Shown here piece by piece: positions 16,375-25,088 of a stretch of DNA of 64,000 bases. The DNA is taken from assembly GCF_000230695.2 (NCBI RefSeq), contig NC_020541.1:3782001-3846000 (forward strand). Reading direction: 5' to 3'. Positions within the stretch are counted from its first letter, which is position 1. Each line of letters starts with the position of its first letter. This stretch comes from Rhodanobacter denitrificans. Lineage in GTDB: Bacteria > Pseudomonadota > Gammaproteobacteria > Xanthomonadales > Rhodanobacteraceae. A program made the position numbers and the translations under genes. A model generated the notes under the pieces. It saw nothing but the letters and a program-made list of their open reading frames with translations, ran no database searches and had not been told where the DNA came from.

Positions 16375-18231
16375 ATGCGCCTGCTTTCCATCCTCGCCCT
16401 CGGCAGCCTCGTGCTGCCGCTGGCCGCCTACGCCAACGACCCGAATTCCTACGCGCAGCCCGACCAGGTGCGCGTGACCCATCTGGATCTCGACCTCACG
16501 ATCGACTTCCCGCACAAGCAGCTCGACGGCCAGGCCACGCTGAAGCTGGACTGGAAGAATCCCAAGGCGCAGTCGCTGGTGCTGGACACGCGCGACCTGA
16601 AGATCGCCCGCGTCGAGGCGCTGGCCGCCGATGGCAAGGCCACGCCGCTGAAGTACGCATTGGCCCCGCGCGACAAGGTGCTGGGCAGCAAGCTGACCAT
16701 CGCCACGCCGAAGCATCCGGCGCAGGTGCGCATCGTCTACACCAGCTCGCCCGAGGCGTCCGGCCTGCAGTGGCTGACCCCGGCGCAGACCGCGGACAAG
16801 AAGTTGCCGTTCATGTTCTCGCAGTCCGAGTCGATCCACGCGCGCTCGTGGGTGCCGCTGCAGGATTCGCCGGCGATCCGCTTCACCTACGACGCCCGCG
16901 TCACCGCGCCGAAGGACGTGCGCGTGGTGATGAGCGCAATCAACGACGCGAAGCATCCGCTGGACGGCAAGTTCGCGTTCGAGCAGCCGCACCCGATTCC
17001 GTCCTACCTGCTGGCGATCGCCGCCGGCGACCTCGCCGTGAAGGAGACCGGCCCGCGTTCGGCCGTCTATGCCGAGCCGTCGGTGGTGAACAAGGCCGCG
17101 CACGAGTTCGAGGACACCGAGCAGCTGATCGCCGCCACCGAGCAGCTGTACGGCCCGTACGCGTGGGGCCGCTACGACATCCTGGTGCTGCCGCCGTCGT
17201 TCCCGTTCGGCGGCATGGAAAACCCGAACATGACGTTCGCCACGCCGACCGTGCTGGTCGGCGACAAGAGCCTGGTCTCGCTGGTCTCGCACGAGCTGGC
17301 GCACTCGTGGTCGGGCAACCTGGTGACGTCCGCCGCGTGGCGCGACATCTGGCTCAACGAAGGCTTCACCACCTACGTGCAGGGCCGCATCACCGAGGCG
17401 GTGTACGGCAAGGCGCTGGCCGACGAGGAAGCGTTGCTGTCCGCCCGCGCCTTGCAGAAGAGCATCGGCGCGATGGCCGCCAACGCGCAGAAGCTGGCGC
17501 CCGATCCGCGCGGCATCGGCGCCGACGACGCGCTGTCCGACGTGGCCTACGACAAGGGCTCGTGGTTCCTGCGCACACTGGAGCAGCGCTTCGGCCGCGA
17601 GGCGTTCGATGCCTACCTGAAGGGCTACTTTCAGCACTTCGCGTTCCAGAGCATCACCACCGAGCAGATGCTCGACTACCTGAAGCCGAACCTGATCGAA
17701 AAATATCCCGGCAAGATGGGCTGGGACGAGGCAAAGGCCTGGGTCTACGGCGAAGGTATTCCGAAGGATGCGCCGCTGCCCGACTCGCCGCGCTTCAACG
17801 CGATCGACCGCGAGCGCACGGATTTCCTCGCCGGCTCGCTGGCCGCCGACAAGCTCGACGCCAAGGGCTGGAACACGCAGGAATGGATGTACTTCCTCGA
17901 CCGCCTGCCCGATGCGCCGCCGCTGGCGAAGATGCAGGAACTCGACGCCGCCTGGCACCTCACCGGCACGCCGAACGCGGAGATCGGCATGCGCTGGTAC
18001 AGCCACGCGATCGCCGCCGGCGACAAGGCCGTGTGGAGCGCCGCCGCCGAGCACATGACGCGGATCGGCCGCATCTATCTCACCACGCCGCTGTACAAGG
18101 CCTTCGTGAAAACCCCGGAAGGCCTGGCCTTCGCCGAGCAGGTCTACGCCAGGGCCAAGGCCGGTTACCACCCGCTGACTCAGCAGGTGGTGGAGGGCAT
18201 CCTCGCCAAGGCGAAGCAAGCGAAGCACTGA
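16375..18231 (+). CDS. Secreted M1-family aminopeptidase (leukotriene A4 hydrolase-like)
   Basis: 618 residues with a signal peptide (MRLLSILALGSLVLPLAAYA). It has the M1 exopeptidase motif GGMEN at 279-283 and the zinc site HELAH at 306-310 with E329 in NEG; the C-terminal helical domain ends VEGILAKAKQAKH, as in LTA4H/ApcAB-type enzymes. Expected activity: release of N-terminal amino acids from peptides in the periplasm. Start ATG 16375 gives the signal peptide; an in-frame upstream ATG at 16144 would put 77 residues ahead of it. It is divergent from the GGDEF-EAL gene and followed by a palindromic repeat. Confidence 0.93.
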   Translation: MRLLSILALGSLVLPLAAYANDPNSYAQPDQVRVTHLDLDLTIDFPHKQLDGQATLKLDWKNPKAQSLVLDTRDLKIARVEALAADGKATPLKYALAPRDKVLGSKLTIATPKHPAQVRIVYTSSPEASGLQWLTPAQTADKKLPFMFSQSESIHARSWVPLQDSPAIRFTYDARVTAPKDVRVVMSAINDAKHPLDGKFAFEQPHPIPSYLLAIAAGDLAVKETGPRSAVYAEPSVVNKAAHEFEDTEQLIAATEQLYGPYAWGRYDILVLPPSFPFGGMENPNMTFATPTVLVGDKSLVSLVSHELAHSWSGNLVTSAAWRDIWLNEGFTTYVQGRITEAVYGKALADEEALLSARALQKSIGAMAANAQKLAPDPRGIGADDALSDVAYDKGSWFLRTLEQRFGREAFDAYLKGYFQHFAFQSITTEQMLDYLKPNLIEKYPGKMGWDEAKAWVYGEGIPKDAPLPDSPRFNAIDRERTDFLAGSLAADKLDAKGWNTQEWMYFLDRLPDAPPLAKMQELDAAWHLTGTPNAEIGMRWYSHAIAAGDKAVWSAAAEHMTRIGRIYLTTPLYKAFVKTPEGLAFAEQVYARAKAGYHPLTQQVVEGILAKAKQAKH

Positions 18232-18234
18232 CCG

Positions 18235-18343
18235 CCCCTCCCCCTGCTCCGCAGGGGGAGGCTGGGAGGGGTAGCGCTTTTGATCTTCGACCAAGGTCAA
18301 GAGCGACCCCACCCCAACCCTCCCCTGCGATGCAGGGGAGGGA
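18235..18343. repeat. Palindromic intergenic repeat, family B copy 1
   Basis: Two hairpins, CCTCCCCCTGC/GCAGGGGGAGG and CCCTCCCCTGC/GCAGGGGAGGG, flank a central stretch with AGCGCTTTTGATC and TCAAGAGCG. Nearly the same unit occurs in opposite orientation at 59724-59832. It lies between two genes on the plus strand and contains no reading frame. Confidence 0.8.
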
Positions 18344-18374
18344 GCCCAACCTGCCACATTCCAAGAAAACCACC

Positions 18375-19361
18375 ATGCCGCCATCAACGAACACCACCGC
18401 CCCGCTCTGGAAACGCATGCTGCGGCGCCGGCTGAAATTCCTGGCGTGGCTGGCGGCGCTGCTGGCGCTCGTGCTGGGCGGGAGCTACCTGTTCGCGCCG
18501 CAATGGCTGCTGCAGGCGAACGTCGCCCGCGAGGCGATGGCGGCACATCTGGAGGATCACTCGGTGCGGGCCGGCGACACGCACTGGGTCTACTACGAAG
18601 GCGGCCAGGGGCCGACCATCGTGCTGCTGCACGGCTTCGACGCCGACAAGAGCGTATGGCTGGAGACGGCGAAGCTGCTCACGCCGCACTTCCACCTGAT
18701 CATCCCCGACCTGCCCGGCTGGGGCGACTCCTCGCGGGTGCCTGGCGCCAGCTACAACATCGACGCCCAGGCCGGACGCCTCGACGCCTTCGTGCGAACC
18801 CTGGGCCTGCAGCGCTTCCTGCTGGTCGGCCACTCGATGGGCGGCGCGATCGCCGGCGTGTACGCCAGCGAGCATCCCGAGCGCATGTCCGCGCTGGCAC
18901 TGCTCGACGCGTTCGGCCTGAAGGGCAAGGAGAACGCGTTCGACCGCGACGCGCTGGCCGGCAGGAACCCGTTCGTGTTCGACGACCACGCCGGTTTCGA
19001 ACGCGCCACCGCACTGGCGTACGAGCAGCCGCTCGACCTGCCCGGCCGCTTCGTCGACGTGTTCATCCAGCGCAACCAGCGCGACCGCGCCTTCATCGAG
19101 CGCAGCTTCGACGAATTGCGCGAGCCCGGACAATACCTTTCCGTGCAGAACCGGCTGGGCCAGCTGACCATGCCGGTGCTCGGCCTGTGGTGCCACGACG
19201 ACAAGATCGTGGACATCTCCGCGCTGGACAGCCTGCGCAACGGCCTGACCGCCGCCAGCGCGATCAGCACCAGCACCATCAACGGCTGCAACCACATGCC
19301 GATGGAGGAAAAGCCCGAGCAGACCGCGCAGATCCTCACCGGCTTCGCGCTGTCGCATTGA
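18375..19361 (+). CDS. Membrane-anchored alpha/beta-hydrolase
   Basis: 328 residues. One N-terminal membrane segment ([21 protein letters not shown], about 23-43) anchors a hydrolase domain facing the periplasm. [10 protein letters not shown] is the oxyanion region, GHSMGG the nucleophile elbow (Ser in S-M), CHDDKIV holds the likely acid and NGCNHMPM the catalytic His. The family includes lipases and esterases of moraxella-lipase 3 type; substrate not identifiable. The gene follows the repeat after the M1 peptidase and precedes a 12-bp inverted repeat. Confidence 0.85.
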   Translation: MPPSTNTTAPLWKRMLRRRLKFLAWLAALLALVLGGSYLFAPQWLLQANVAREAMAAHLEDHSVRAGDTHWVYYEGGQGPTIVLLHGFDADKSVWLETAKLLTPHFHLIIPDLPGWGDSSRVPGASYNIDAQAGRLDAFVRTLGLQRFLLVGHSMGGAIAGVYASEHPERMSALALLDAFGLKGKENAFDRDALAGRNPFVFDDHAGFERATALAYEQPLDLPGRFVDVFIQRNQRDRAFIERSFDELREPGQYLSVQNRLGQLTMPVLGLWCHDDKIVDISALDSLRNGLTAASAISTSTINGCNHMPMEEKPEQTAQILTGFALSH

Positions 19362-19403
19362 ACAGCGCTGGCGCCGGATGCTGAACGGCGCGCCGCCGCC
19401 ATC

Positions 19404-19449
19404 CCGCGGCATTGTGAAATGCGTGTGACACCGTGGGACAATGCCGCGG
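19404..19449. repeat. Perfect 12-bp inverted repeat
   Basis: CCGCGGCATTGT (19404-19415) is matched exactly by ACAATGCCGCGG (19438-19449) with a 22-base spacer. It lies between the hydrolase and the fatty-acid hydroxylase gene. No T tract follows, so an operator pair or an mRNA hairpin is more likely than a terminator. Confidence 0.7.
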
Positions 19450-19500
19450 TGACGTTGCGGTCTGGCGTAACCATGCGAAGACAGGACGGTGCAGCAAGTG

Positions 19501-20088
19501 ATGAAGCGAAGTCCGTGGCGCATCTTCGTGGACGCGGTGATGCGGATGTCCGCCACCCCCGCCAACTACTGGGCCGAACTCGGCGTGGACAGCGCGCTGT
19601 GCCTGCTGTTGCTGGTGCTGGGCTGGCGCAGGCATGCGGACGGCCCGCTGACCGCACTGCTGGCGCTCGGCCTGGGCCTGTTCGCCTTCAGCTTCATCGA
19701 GTACTTCTTCCACCGCTGGTTGTTCCACACGCGCATCCCGCTGTTCACGCAGGGCCACGACCTGCACCACGCGCGGCCACTGGGCTACGACTCGCTGCCG
19801 TTCTTCCTGCCGCCGGCGGTGCTGCTGGCGCTGGCCGGCGTGTTCGTGCTGCTGCTGCCGACCGGTTTCGCCCTGCTGCTGGCCAGCGCGATCACCTTCG
19901 GCTACATCGTCTACGGCCTGAGCCACTTCATCATCCACCACGTGCGCTTCCACCAGCCGCTGCTGCGGCGCTGGGCCGGCGCCCACCACGTGCACCACTA
20001 CCACCCGGACAGCAATTTCGGCGTCACCACGCCGCTGTGGGACGTGCTGCTGGGGACGAAGTACGTGCGCCAGCCCAGGAACCACTGA
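19501..20088 (+). CDS. Fatty-acid hydroxylase/sterol desaturase superfamily protein
   Basis: 195 residues from ATG 19501 (GTG at 19489 or 19498 in the same frame are alternatives; none has an ideal ribosome site). Four hydrophobic segments hold the histidine clusters that bind the di-iron centre: HRWLFH, HDLHH, HFIIHH and HHVHHYH, in the order seen in fatty-acid 2-hydroxylases and carotenoid/sterol hydroxylases. It would act on a membrane lipid in the inner membrane using O2. Substrate unknown; a lipid or ornithine-lipid acyl chain is plausible. A 12-bp inverted repeat lies in its upstream region. Confidence 0.85.
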   Translation: MKRSPWRIFVDAVMRMSATPANYWAELGVDSALCLLLLVLGWRRHADGPLTALLALGLGLFAFSFIEYFFHRWLFHTRIPLFTQGHDLHHARPLGYDSLPFFLPPAVLLALAGVFVLLLPTGFALLLASAITFGYIVYGLSHFIIHHVRFHQPLLRRWAGAHHVHHYHPDSNFGVTTPLWDVLLGTKYVRQPRNH

Positions 20089-20106
20089 GCCGGGCCGCAC
20101 GCGGCA

Positions 20107-20877
20107 TCAATCGGCCACGTCGTCGACCAGTCGGTCGAGTTCGGCCTTCAGGATCGCGCCGTGCTGGCGCAGCCAGTCGCGCTGTTCACGCCAGTCCGGA
20201 AACAGGTTCTCGACCTGCGCCCAGAACCGCGGCGAGTGATTGCGTACCTTCAGATGGCACAGCTCGTGGGCCAGCACGTAGCGCAGCGCCGACGGCGGCG
20301 CCAGCGCCAGCGCGAGGTCGAGGTTGATGCGGTCGCGGGTGTCCAGGCTGCCCCACAGGCTCTTCATCGGCCGGATCCTGAGCGAGGTCGGCGCCAACCC
20401 CAGCTGCGGCACGTAGCCGGCCAGCCAGCGCGAGACGTCGCGGCGGATCAGCGTTTCCAGGTGCGAGGCGAGCAGGCCGCGGGCGATCGGCAGCGCGCGG
20501 GTGTGCGGGCGCGGAATCACCAGGGTCAACCCGGTCGCATGCGGCTCGATCTTCGGATAGGCACCCTCGACCCAGTCCAGTTCCGCCAATTCGCCGCGCA
20601 GCGGGAAGCTGCACGGATAGCCCACGCGCAGCGGCGGCAACGGCTTCACGATCAGGTTCAGTTCGTCGAGCTTCTGCTCCAGCCAGTCGGCGTGGCTGCG
20701 CAGGAACGCGCTGACCTGGGCCGGGTGGGTGCCGAGTGGATAGGTCACCCGCGCGCCCTGCGGTGTCACCGTGAGGCGCAGCCGGCGGGCACGCGGATGG
20801 GCGGTCTTCAGCACCCGGATGATGCTGCCGCCCACCGTTGCCAGTTCCAGCCAGTCGCCTTCCAGATGCTGCGCCAT
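20107..20877 (-). CDS. YgjP-like metallopeptidase (DUF45)
   Basis: 256 residues, cytoplasmic. Zinc motif HELCH at 204-208 with a third histidine at 214 in NHSPRFW matches the YgjP/SprT-like WLM group. The N-terminal half (residues 20-110) is a beta-rich accessory region. The biological substrate of these enzymes is not well known. Its stop lies 18 bases from the convergent fatty-acid hydroxylase stop; rdgC lies 114 bases upstream on the same strand. Confidence 0.85.
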   Translation of the reverse strand: MAQHLEGDWLELATVGGSIIRVLKTAHPRARRLRLTVTPQGARVTYPLGTHPAQVSAFLRSHADWLEQKLDELNLIVKPLPPLRVGYPCSFPLRGELAELDWVEGAYPKIEPHATGLTLVIPRPHTRALPIARGLLASHLETLIRRDVSRWLAGYVPQLGLAPTSLRIRPMKSLWGSLDTRDRINLDLALALAPPSALRYVLAHELCHLKVRNHSPRFWAQVENLFPDWREQRDWLRQHGAILKAELDRLVDDVAD

Positions 20878-20991
20878 GATCCTGCCTGCTGCTTGCCCGG
20901 GCCCGTGCTGATCAAGAGGGAATCGGCCGCCCGCAAGCGACCGGACGCCCAGTATGGCGCGCCGGACGTCCCGGCGATATGGCTTTTTCGT

Positions 20992-21909
20992 TCAGCTATC
21001 GGCCGGGCGCGGCAGGCCGAACCATTCCTCCAGCTTGCCCAGCAGCCGCTCCAGTTCCAGCGTCAGCAGGGCAAAACCGGCGTCCAGCTCGGCGCGGGCG
21101 TCCTCGTGGCTGTCGCCCAACTCGTCCATCACCACGTCGAGGAACTTCAGCTTGCGCACGATCAGGTCCTCGCCCAGCACGAAACTGATCCGCTCATCGA
21201 AGGTGAGACCCAGCATGAACACCTGCTTGCCGTTGCGCAGGTGCTCCTTGACTTCCTCGGCGTCCAGGTCCTGCCGACGGCAGCGGGCGATCGCGCCGGT
21301 GGCGGTGGCCGGGTCGCGCAGCTCGCACTCGTCGCCCAAGGTCAGGCCAGCCGGCAGGTTGCCGGTGGCCAGCCAGTCGGTCATCAGTACGCGCGGGCCT
21401 TCCTCCGGCGCCAGCGGCACCGCCGGGAAGCTGCCCAGCGCCTCGCGGATCTGGGTCAGCGCGTTCTCGGCCGACTTGCGGCTGGAGGTGTCCAGCACCA
21501 GCCAGCCATGCTTCTTGTCGGCGTAGACGGACATCCGCGAGTTGCGCACGAAGGCACGCGGCAGCAGTTCGGTGAGCAGGTCTTCCTTGATCCGCTTGCG
21601 CTCGCGGCCGCCGACCTTGCGGCCTTCTTCCTCGGCGATCTTCTGCACCTTGCGCTGCAGTTCGTCGTTGATCACCGCGGCCGGCAGCAGCTTGTCCTCG
21701 CCGCCCACGGTCAGCAGGGTGCACTGCTTCACCGTGTGCGTGAGCGGCTCGCCTTCGCCGCGCCCGACCGGCGGCACGAAACCCTTGGTGAACATCTCCA
21801 GCGGCCCGCACGGGCGCAGCCGGTGCTCGGCCAGCGCCTCGTCGAGGCGGTCGAGATCGGTGGCGACGGCAGGAGAAAAACGGAACAGCGTGAGGTTGCG
21901 AAAGAACAT
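20992..21909 (-). CDS. rdgC: Recombination-associated protein RdgC
   Basis: 305 residues (family 300-305). RdgC forms a ring-shaped dimer that binds double-stranded DNA and limits RecA-driven recombination. The start MFFRNLTLFRF and the segments KGFVPP, FDERISFVLGEDLIVRKLKF and LTLELERLL are family signatures. Cytoplasmic/nucleoid. The upstream tyrB-like gene ends 83 bases before it on the same strand. Confidence 0.96.
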   Translation of the reverse strand: MFFRNLTLFRFSPAVATDLDRLDEALAEHRLRPCGPLEMFTKGFVPPVGRGEGEPLTHTVKQCTLLTVGGEDKLLPAAVINDELQRKVQKIAEEEGRKVGGRERKRIKEDLLTELLPRAFVRNSRMSVYADKKHGWLVLDTSSRKSAENALTQIREALGSFPAVPLAPEEGPRVLMTDWLATGNLPAGLTLGDECELRDPATATGAIARCRRQDLDAEEVKEHLRNGKQVFMLGLTFDERISFVLGEDLIVRKLKFLDVVMDELGDSHEDARAELDAGFALLTLELERLLGKLEEWFGLPRPADS

Positions 21910-21992
21910 TCGGTATCCGGATCAGTGTCGCCACGAAGGCGCAAGGAGGTTCGTCGCCATTCCAGCGCAAGCCGGGATGACGACAGGGAATT

Positions 21993-23195
21993 TCAGCGGG
22001 TGACGGCTGCGACTGCCGCGGCCACGGTGTCGAGATTGGCGTGGTTCAGCGCGGCCACGCAGATGCGCCCGCTGTCCAGCGCATAGATCGCGTACTCGTC
22101 GCGCAGCCGGTGCACCTGCGCCTTGCTCAGGCCGGAATAGGAGAACATGCCGGCCTGGCGGTTGATGAAGCCGAAATCCGGCGCGCCGAGCGCGGCCAGC
22201 TTTTCGACGAAGCCGGCGCGCATCGCGTGGATGCGCCCGCGCATGCCGCCCAGCTCTTCTTCCCAGCGCGCGCGCAGCTCGCTGCTGCCGAGCACGCCGG
22301 CGACCAGCGCGGCGCCGTGCGTGGACGGGCTGGAATAGATCGTGCGGATGACCTGCTTGATCTTCGACTGCAGCCGCTCGGCCTCGCCGCGGTCGGCGCC
22401 GACCATCGACAGCGCACCGACGCGCTCGCCGTACAGCGAGAACGACTTGGAGTACGAGTTGGCGACCACGAACGCCTCGATGCCGGACGCCGCCAGCAGG
22501 CGCACCGCGGTGGCGTCCTGTTCGGTGTCCTGGTCGAAGCCCTGGTAAGCCATGTCGACGAACGGCAGCAGCCGGCGCTCCTTGAGCAGGCCGATCACCT
22601 GCTGCCACTGCGCCGCATCCAGGTCGACGCCGGTCGGGTTGTGGCAGCACGCGTGCAGCAGTACCACCGTGCCGGGCTCCAGCTTGCCCAGGTCCTCCAG
22701 CATGCCGGCGAGATCCAGGCCGTGGCTGGCCGCGCTGTAGTAGCGGTATTCCAGCAGCTCGAAGCCGGCGGTGCGGAACACCACGTGATGGTTGCCCCAG
22801 CTCGGGTTGCTGATCGCGACCTTCGCCCCCGCGCCGGCCACCTGCTTCAGCAGGTCGGCCGCCACGCGCAGCGCGGCACTGCCGCCGATGGTCTGCGCGG
22901 TGGCCACGCGGCCGGCCGCCAACAGCGGCGATTCCGCGCCGAACACCAGTTGCTGGGTCAGCCGGTTGTACGCGGCCAGGCCGTCGATCGGCAGGTAGCC
23001 GCGCGGCTTCGCCGCCGCGGCCAGCGCCTGCTCCACCTCGTGCACGCTCGGCAGCAGCGGGATGCGGCCCTGCTCGTCGACGTAGATGCCCACACCCAGG
23101 TTGATCTTGCCCGGGCGCGGATCGGCCACGTAGGTCTCGGTGAGGCCCAGGATCGGATCGCCAGGGGCCATTTCAAGGGATGCAAAGAAGGACAC
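21993..23195 (-). CDS. tyrB: Aromatic/aspartate aminotransferase
   Basis: 400 residues from GTG 23195, chosen because SFFASLEMAPGDPILGL is the conserved family start (E. coli AspC 396). A PLP enzyme of fold I: CHNPTGVDLDAAQW, FVDMAYQGFDQD, and the Schiff-base lysine in ANSYSKSFSLYGERVG. It exchanges amino groups between aromatic amino acids or aspartate and 2-oxoglutarate. TyrB and AspC cannot be told apart from sequence alone. The gene lies between rdgC and ttcA on the same strand; ttcA ends 40 bases upstream. Confidence 0.92.
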   Translation of the reverse strand: MSFFASLEMAPGDPILGLTETYVADPRPGKINLGVGIYVDEQGRIPLLPSVHEVEQALAAAAKPRGYLPIDGLAAYNRLTQQLVFGAESPLLAAGRVATAQTIGGSAALRVAADLLKQVAGAGAKVAISNPSWGNHHVVFRTAGFELLEYRYYSAASHGLDLAGMLEDLGKLEPGTVVLLHACCHNPTGVDLDAAQWQQVIGLLKERRLLPFVDMAYQGFDQDTEQDATAVRLLAASGIEAFVVANSYSKSFSLYGERVGALSMVGADRGEAERLQSKIKQVIRTIYSSPSTHGAALVAGVLGSSELRARWEEELGGMRGRIHAMRAGFVEKLAALGAPDFGFINRQAGMFSYSGLSKAQVHRLRDEYAIYALDSGRICVAALNHANLDTVAAAVAAVTR

Positions 23196-23235
23196 GGCGG
23201 TTACTCGACAGACAGTGGAAGGGTGGGCGGAACGT

Positions 23236-24093
23236 TCAAGCTTGCAGGTTCGCGGTCTCATCCGCCGCGTCGGCAGGCCAGACCGCGGCGGATGACGCGC
23301 CCAGCGCGAAATCGAACAGCGTACGGTCCGCCAGATGCGAGGGTGACACATGCGCCAGCGCACGAAAGACGTTCTCGCTGCGCCCGGGCTGCTGCTGTTC
23401 CCAGCCGGCCAGCATGCGCCGCACCGCCTGGCGCTGCAGATTGTCCTGCGAACCGCACAGGTTGCACGGGATGATCGGGAACTGCCGCTGCGCCGCGTAC
23501 TCGGCGATATCGCTCTCGCGGCAATACGCCAGCGGGCGGATCACCACGTGGCGGCCGTCGTCCGAGCGCAGCTTCGGCGGCATCGCCTTCAGCTGCGCCT
23601 GGTAGAACAGGTTGAGGAAGAACGTGGCGAGGATGTCGTCGCGATGATGGCCGAGCGCGATCTTGCTGATGCCGTTCGCCGCCGCCCAGGTGTACAGCGC
23701 GCCGCGGCGCAGCCGCGAACACAGGCTGCACAGGGTCTTGCCGGCGGGGATCACCCGCGTCACCGCGCTGTAGGTGTCCTGCTCGATGATGTGGAACGGC
23801 ACGCCGCGCGACTTCAGGTAGGCCGGCAATACGTGCGCCGGAAAACCCGGCTGCTTCTGGTCCAGGTTCACCGCGACCAGCGCGAAGCGCACCGGCGCCT
23901 TCGCCTGCAGTTGCAGCAGCAGATCCAGCAGGGTGTGGGAATCCTTGCCGCCGGACAGGCACACCATCACCTTGTCACCATCCTCGATCATGCCGAAATC
24001 GCCGATCGCCTGCCCGACCTGGCGACGCAGGCGCCGGGCCAGCTTGCCGGCCTCGGCGGCCGATGGGCGGGTAATCTCGAGCGGGACGGACAT
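23236..24093 (-). CDS. ttcA: tRNA 2-thiocytidine(32) synthetase TtcA
   Basis: 285 residues. The ATP-pyrophosphatase loop SGGKDS at 47-52 and the cluster cysteines C122-x-x-C125 (CSLC) and C210-x-x-C213 (CNLC) identify TtcA, which uses an iron-sulphur cluster to thiolate C32 in some tRNAs. ATG 24093 ([10 protein letters not shown]) was preferred to upstream in-frame starts. The C-terminal 30 residues are alanine-rich. Divergent from the DUF465 gene. Confidence 0.95.
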   Translation of the reverse strand: MSVPLEITRPSAAEAGKLARRLRRQVGQAIGDFGMIEDGDKVMVCLSGGKDSHTLLDLLLQLQAKAPVRFALVAVNLDQKQPGFPAHVLPAYLKSRGVPFHIIEQDTYSAVTRVIPAGKTLCSLCSRLRRGALYTWAAANGISKIALGHHRDDILATFFLNLFYQAQLKAMPPKLRSDDGRHVVIRPLAYCRESDIAEYAAQRQFPIIPCNLCGSQDNLQRQAVRRMLAGWEQQQPGRSENVFRALAHVSPSHLADRTLFDFALGASSAAVWPADAADETANLQA

Positions 24094-24201
24094 GACGGCC
24101 AGGCGGACGAAGAAGAACCCCCATTGTAGCCGGCTGCGCACGCCGCTACCGCTGCGCAAACGGCGTTAAACTAATGAAGTCGCCCCCAGCAGTCGCTTGC
24201 C

Positions 24202-24408
24202 ATGCAGGTTCAGGATCACGCCGAGATCGTCCATCTCCTGGCCGAGTTGCGGATGGAGCATCGCGACCTCGATGCGGCGATCGATCAGCTCGCGTCCGCC
24301 ATCGGCCGCGACGAGCTGCAGCTGACCCGGCTGAAGAAACGCAAACTGCTGCTGAAGGACAACATCGCGCGACTCGAGAGCAAGCTGATCCCCGACCTCG
24401 ACGCCTGA
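24202..24408 (+). CDS. DUF465 (YdcH-like) small coiled-coil protein
   Basis: 68 residues, highly charged and helical: HAEIVHLLAELRMEHRDLDAAIDQL then LTRLKKRKLLLKDNIARLE is the DUF465 pattern, the R-x-L-K-K-x-K-L-x-L-K-D motif being diagnostic. Function is unknown; cytoplasmic. It is followed after 19 bases by a GNAT acetyltransferase gene on the same strand. Confidence 0.88.
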   Translation: MQVQDHAEIVHLLAELRMEHRDLDAAIDQLASAIGRDELQLTRLKKRKLLLKDNIARLESKLIPDLDA

Positions 24409-24427
24409 CCATCACGCCGGACTCTCC

Positions 24428-25027
24428 ATGAACCCGTTCGCCCCGATCCGCCTGCACGACGAGCATGTCGTGCTGGAACCGCTGAGCCTGGACCACGCGC
24501 CGGCCCTGGAAGCCGCCGCCGCCGACGGCGAGCTGTGGAACCTCACGGTCACCAGCGTGCCGCCGCCGGGACAGGCGCGCGGCTACGTCGAAAAAGCGCT
24601 GCAGGGCCAGGCCGACGGACTGATGCTGCCGTTCGCCGTGCGCGAGGCCGGCAGCGGCGAGGTCGTCGGCAGCACCCGCTACTACGAGATCGACGCCGCG
24701 CTGCCGCGCCTGGCGATCGGCTACACCTGGTACGCCAGGCGCTGGCAGAAGACCCACCTCAACACCGCCTGCAAGCGACTGCTGCTGGAGCACGCGTTCG
24801 AGGCGCTGGACTGCGTGGCGGTGGCCTTCCACGCCGACGAGGGCAACGAGGCATCGCTGCGCGCGATCGAGCGCCTCGGCGCGCAGCGCGAAGGTGTGCT
24901 GCGCGCGCACAAGCGCCGCACCGACGGCAGCCTGCGCAACACCGTCTGCTTCAGCATCCTCGCCGATGAATGGCCGCACGTGGCGAACTGGCTGGGCATG
25001 CGGCTGGACCGCCTCGCCGTGCGGTAA
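24428..25027 (+). CDS. GNAT acetyltransferase (RimJ/RimL-like)
   Basis: 199 residues. Start IRLHDEHVVLEPLSLDHAPALEAAA, the acetyl-CoA region GYTWYARRWQKTHLNTACKRLLLEHAFEAL and the end RLGAQREGVLRAHKR are typical of RimJ/RimL-type N-acetyltransferases (ribosomal protein or antibiotic N-acetylation). Substrate unknown. The canonical R/Q-x-x-G-x-A loop is replaced by Q-K-T-H-L-N-T-A, a feature seen in part of this family. Confidence 0.87.
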   Translation: MNPFAPIRLHDEHVVLEPLSLDHAPALEAAAADGELWNLTVTSVPPPGQARGYVEKALQGQADGLMLPFAVREAGSGEVVGSTRYYEIDAALPRLAIGYTWYARRWQKTHLNTACKRLLLEHAFEALDCVAVAFHADEGNEASLRAIERLGAQREGVLRAHKRRTDGSLRNTVCFSILADEWPHVANWLGMRLDRLAVR

Positions 25028-25088
25028 GGCGGGCAGCGCCCACCGCTGTCGCCACGGCATCCCGAAAAACCGGCGGGCCGTGCCCGCC

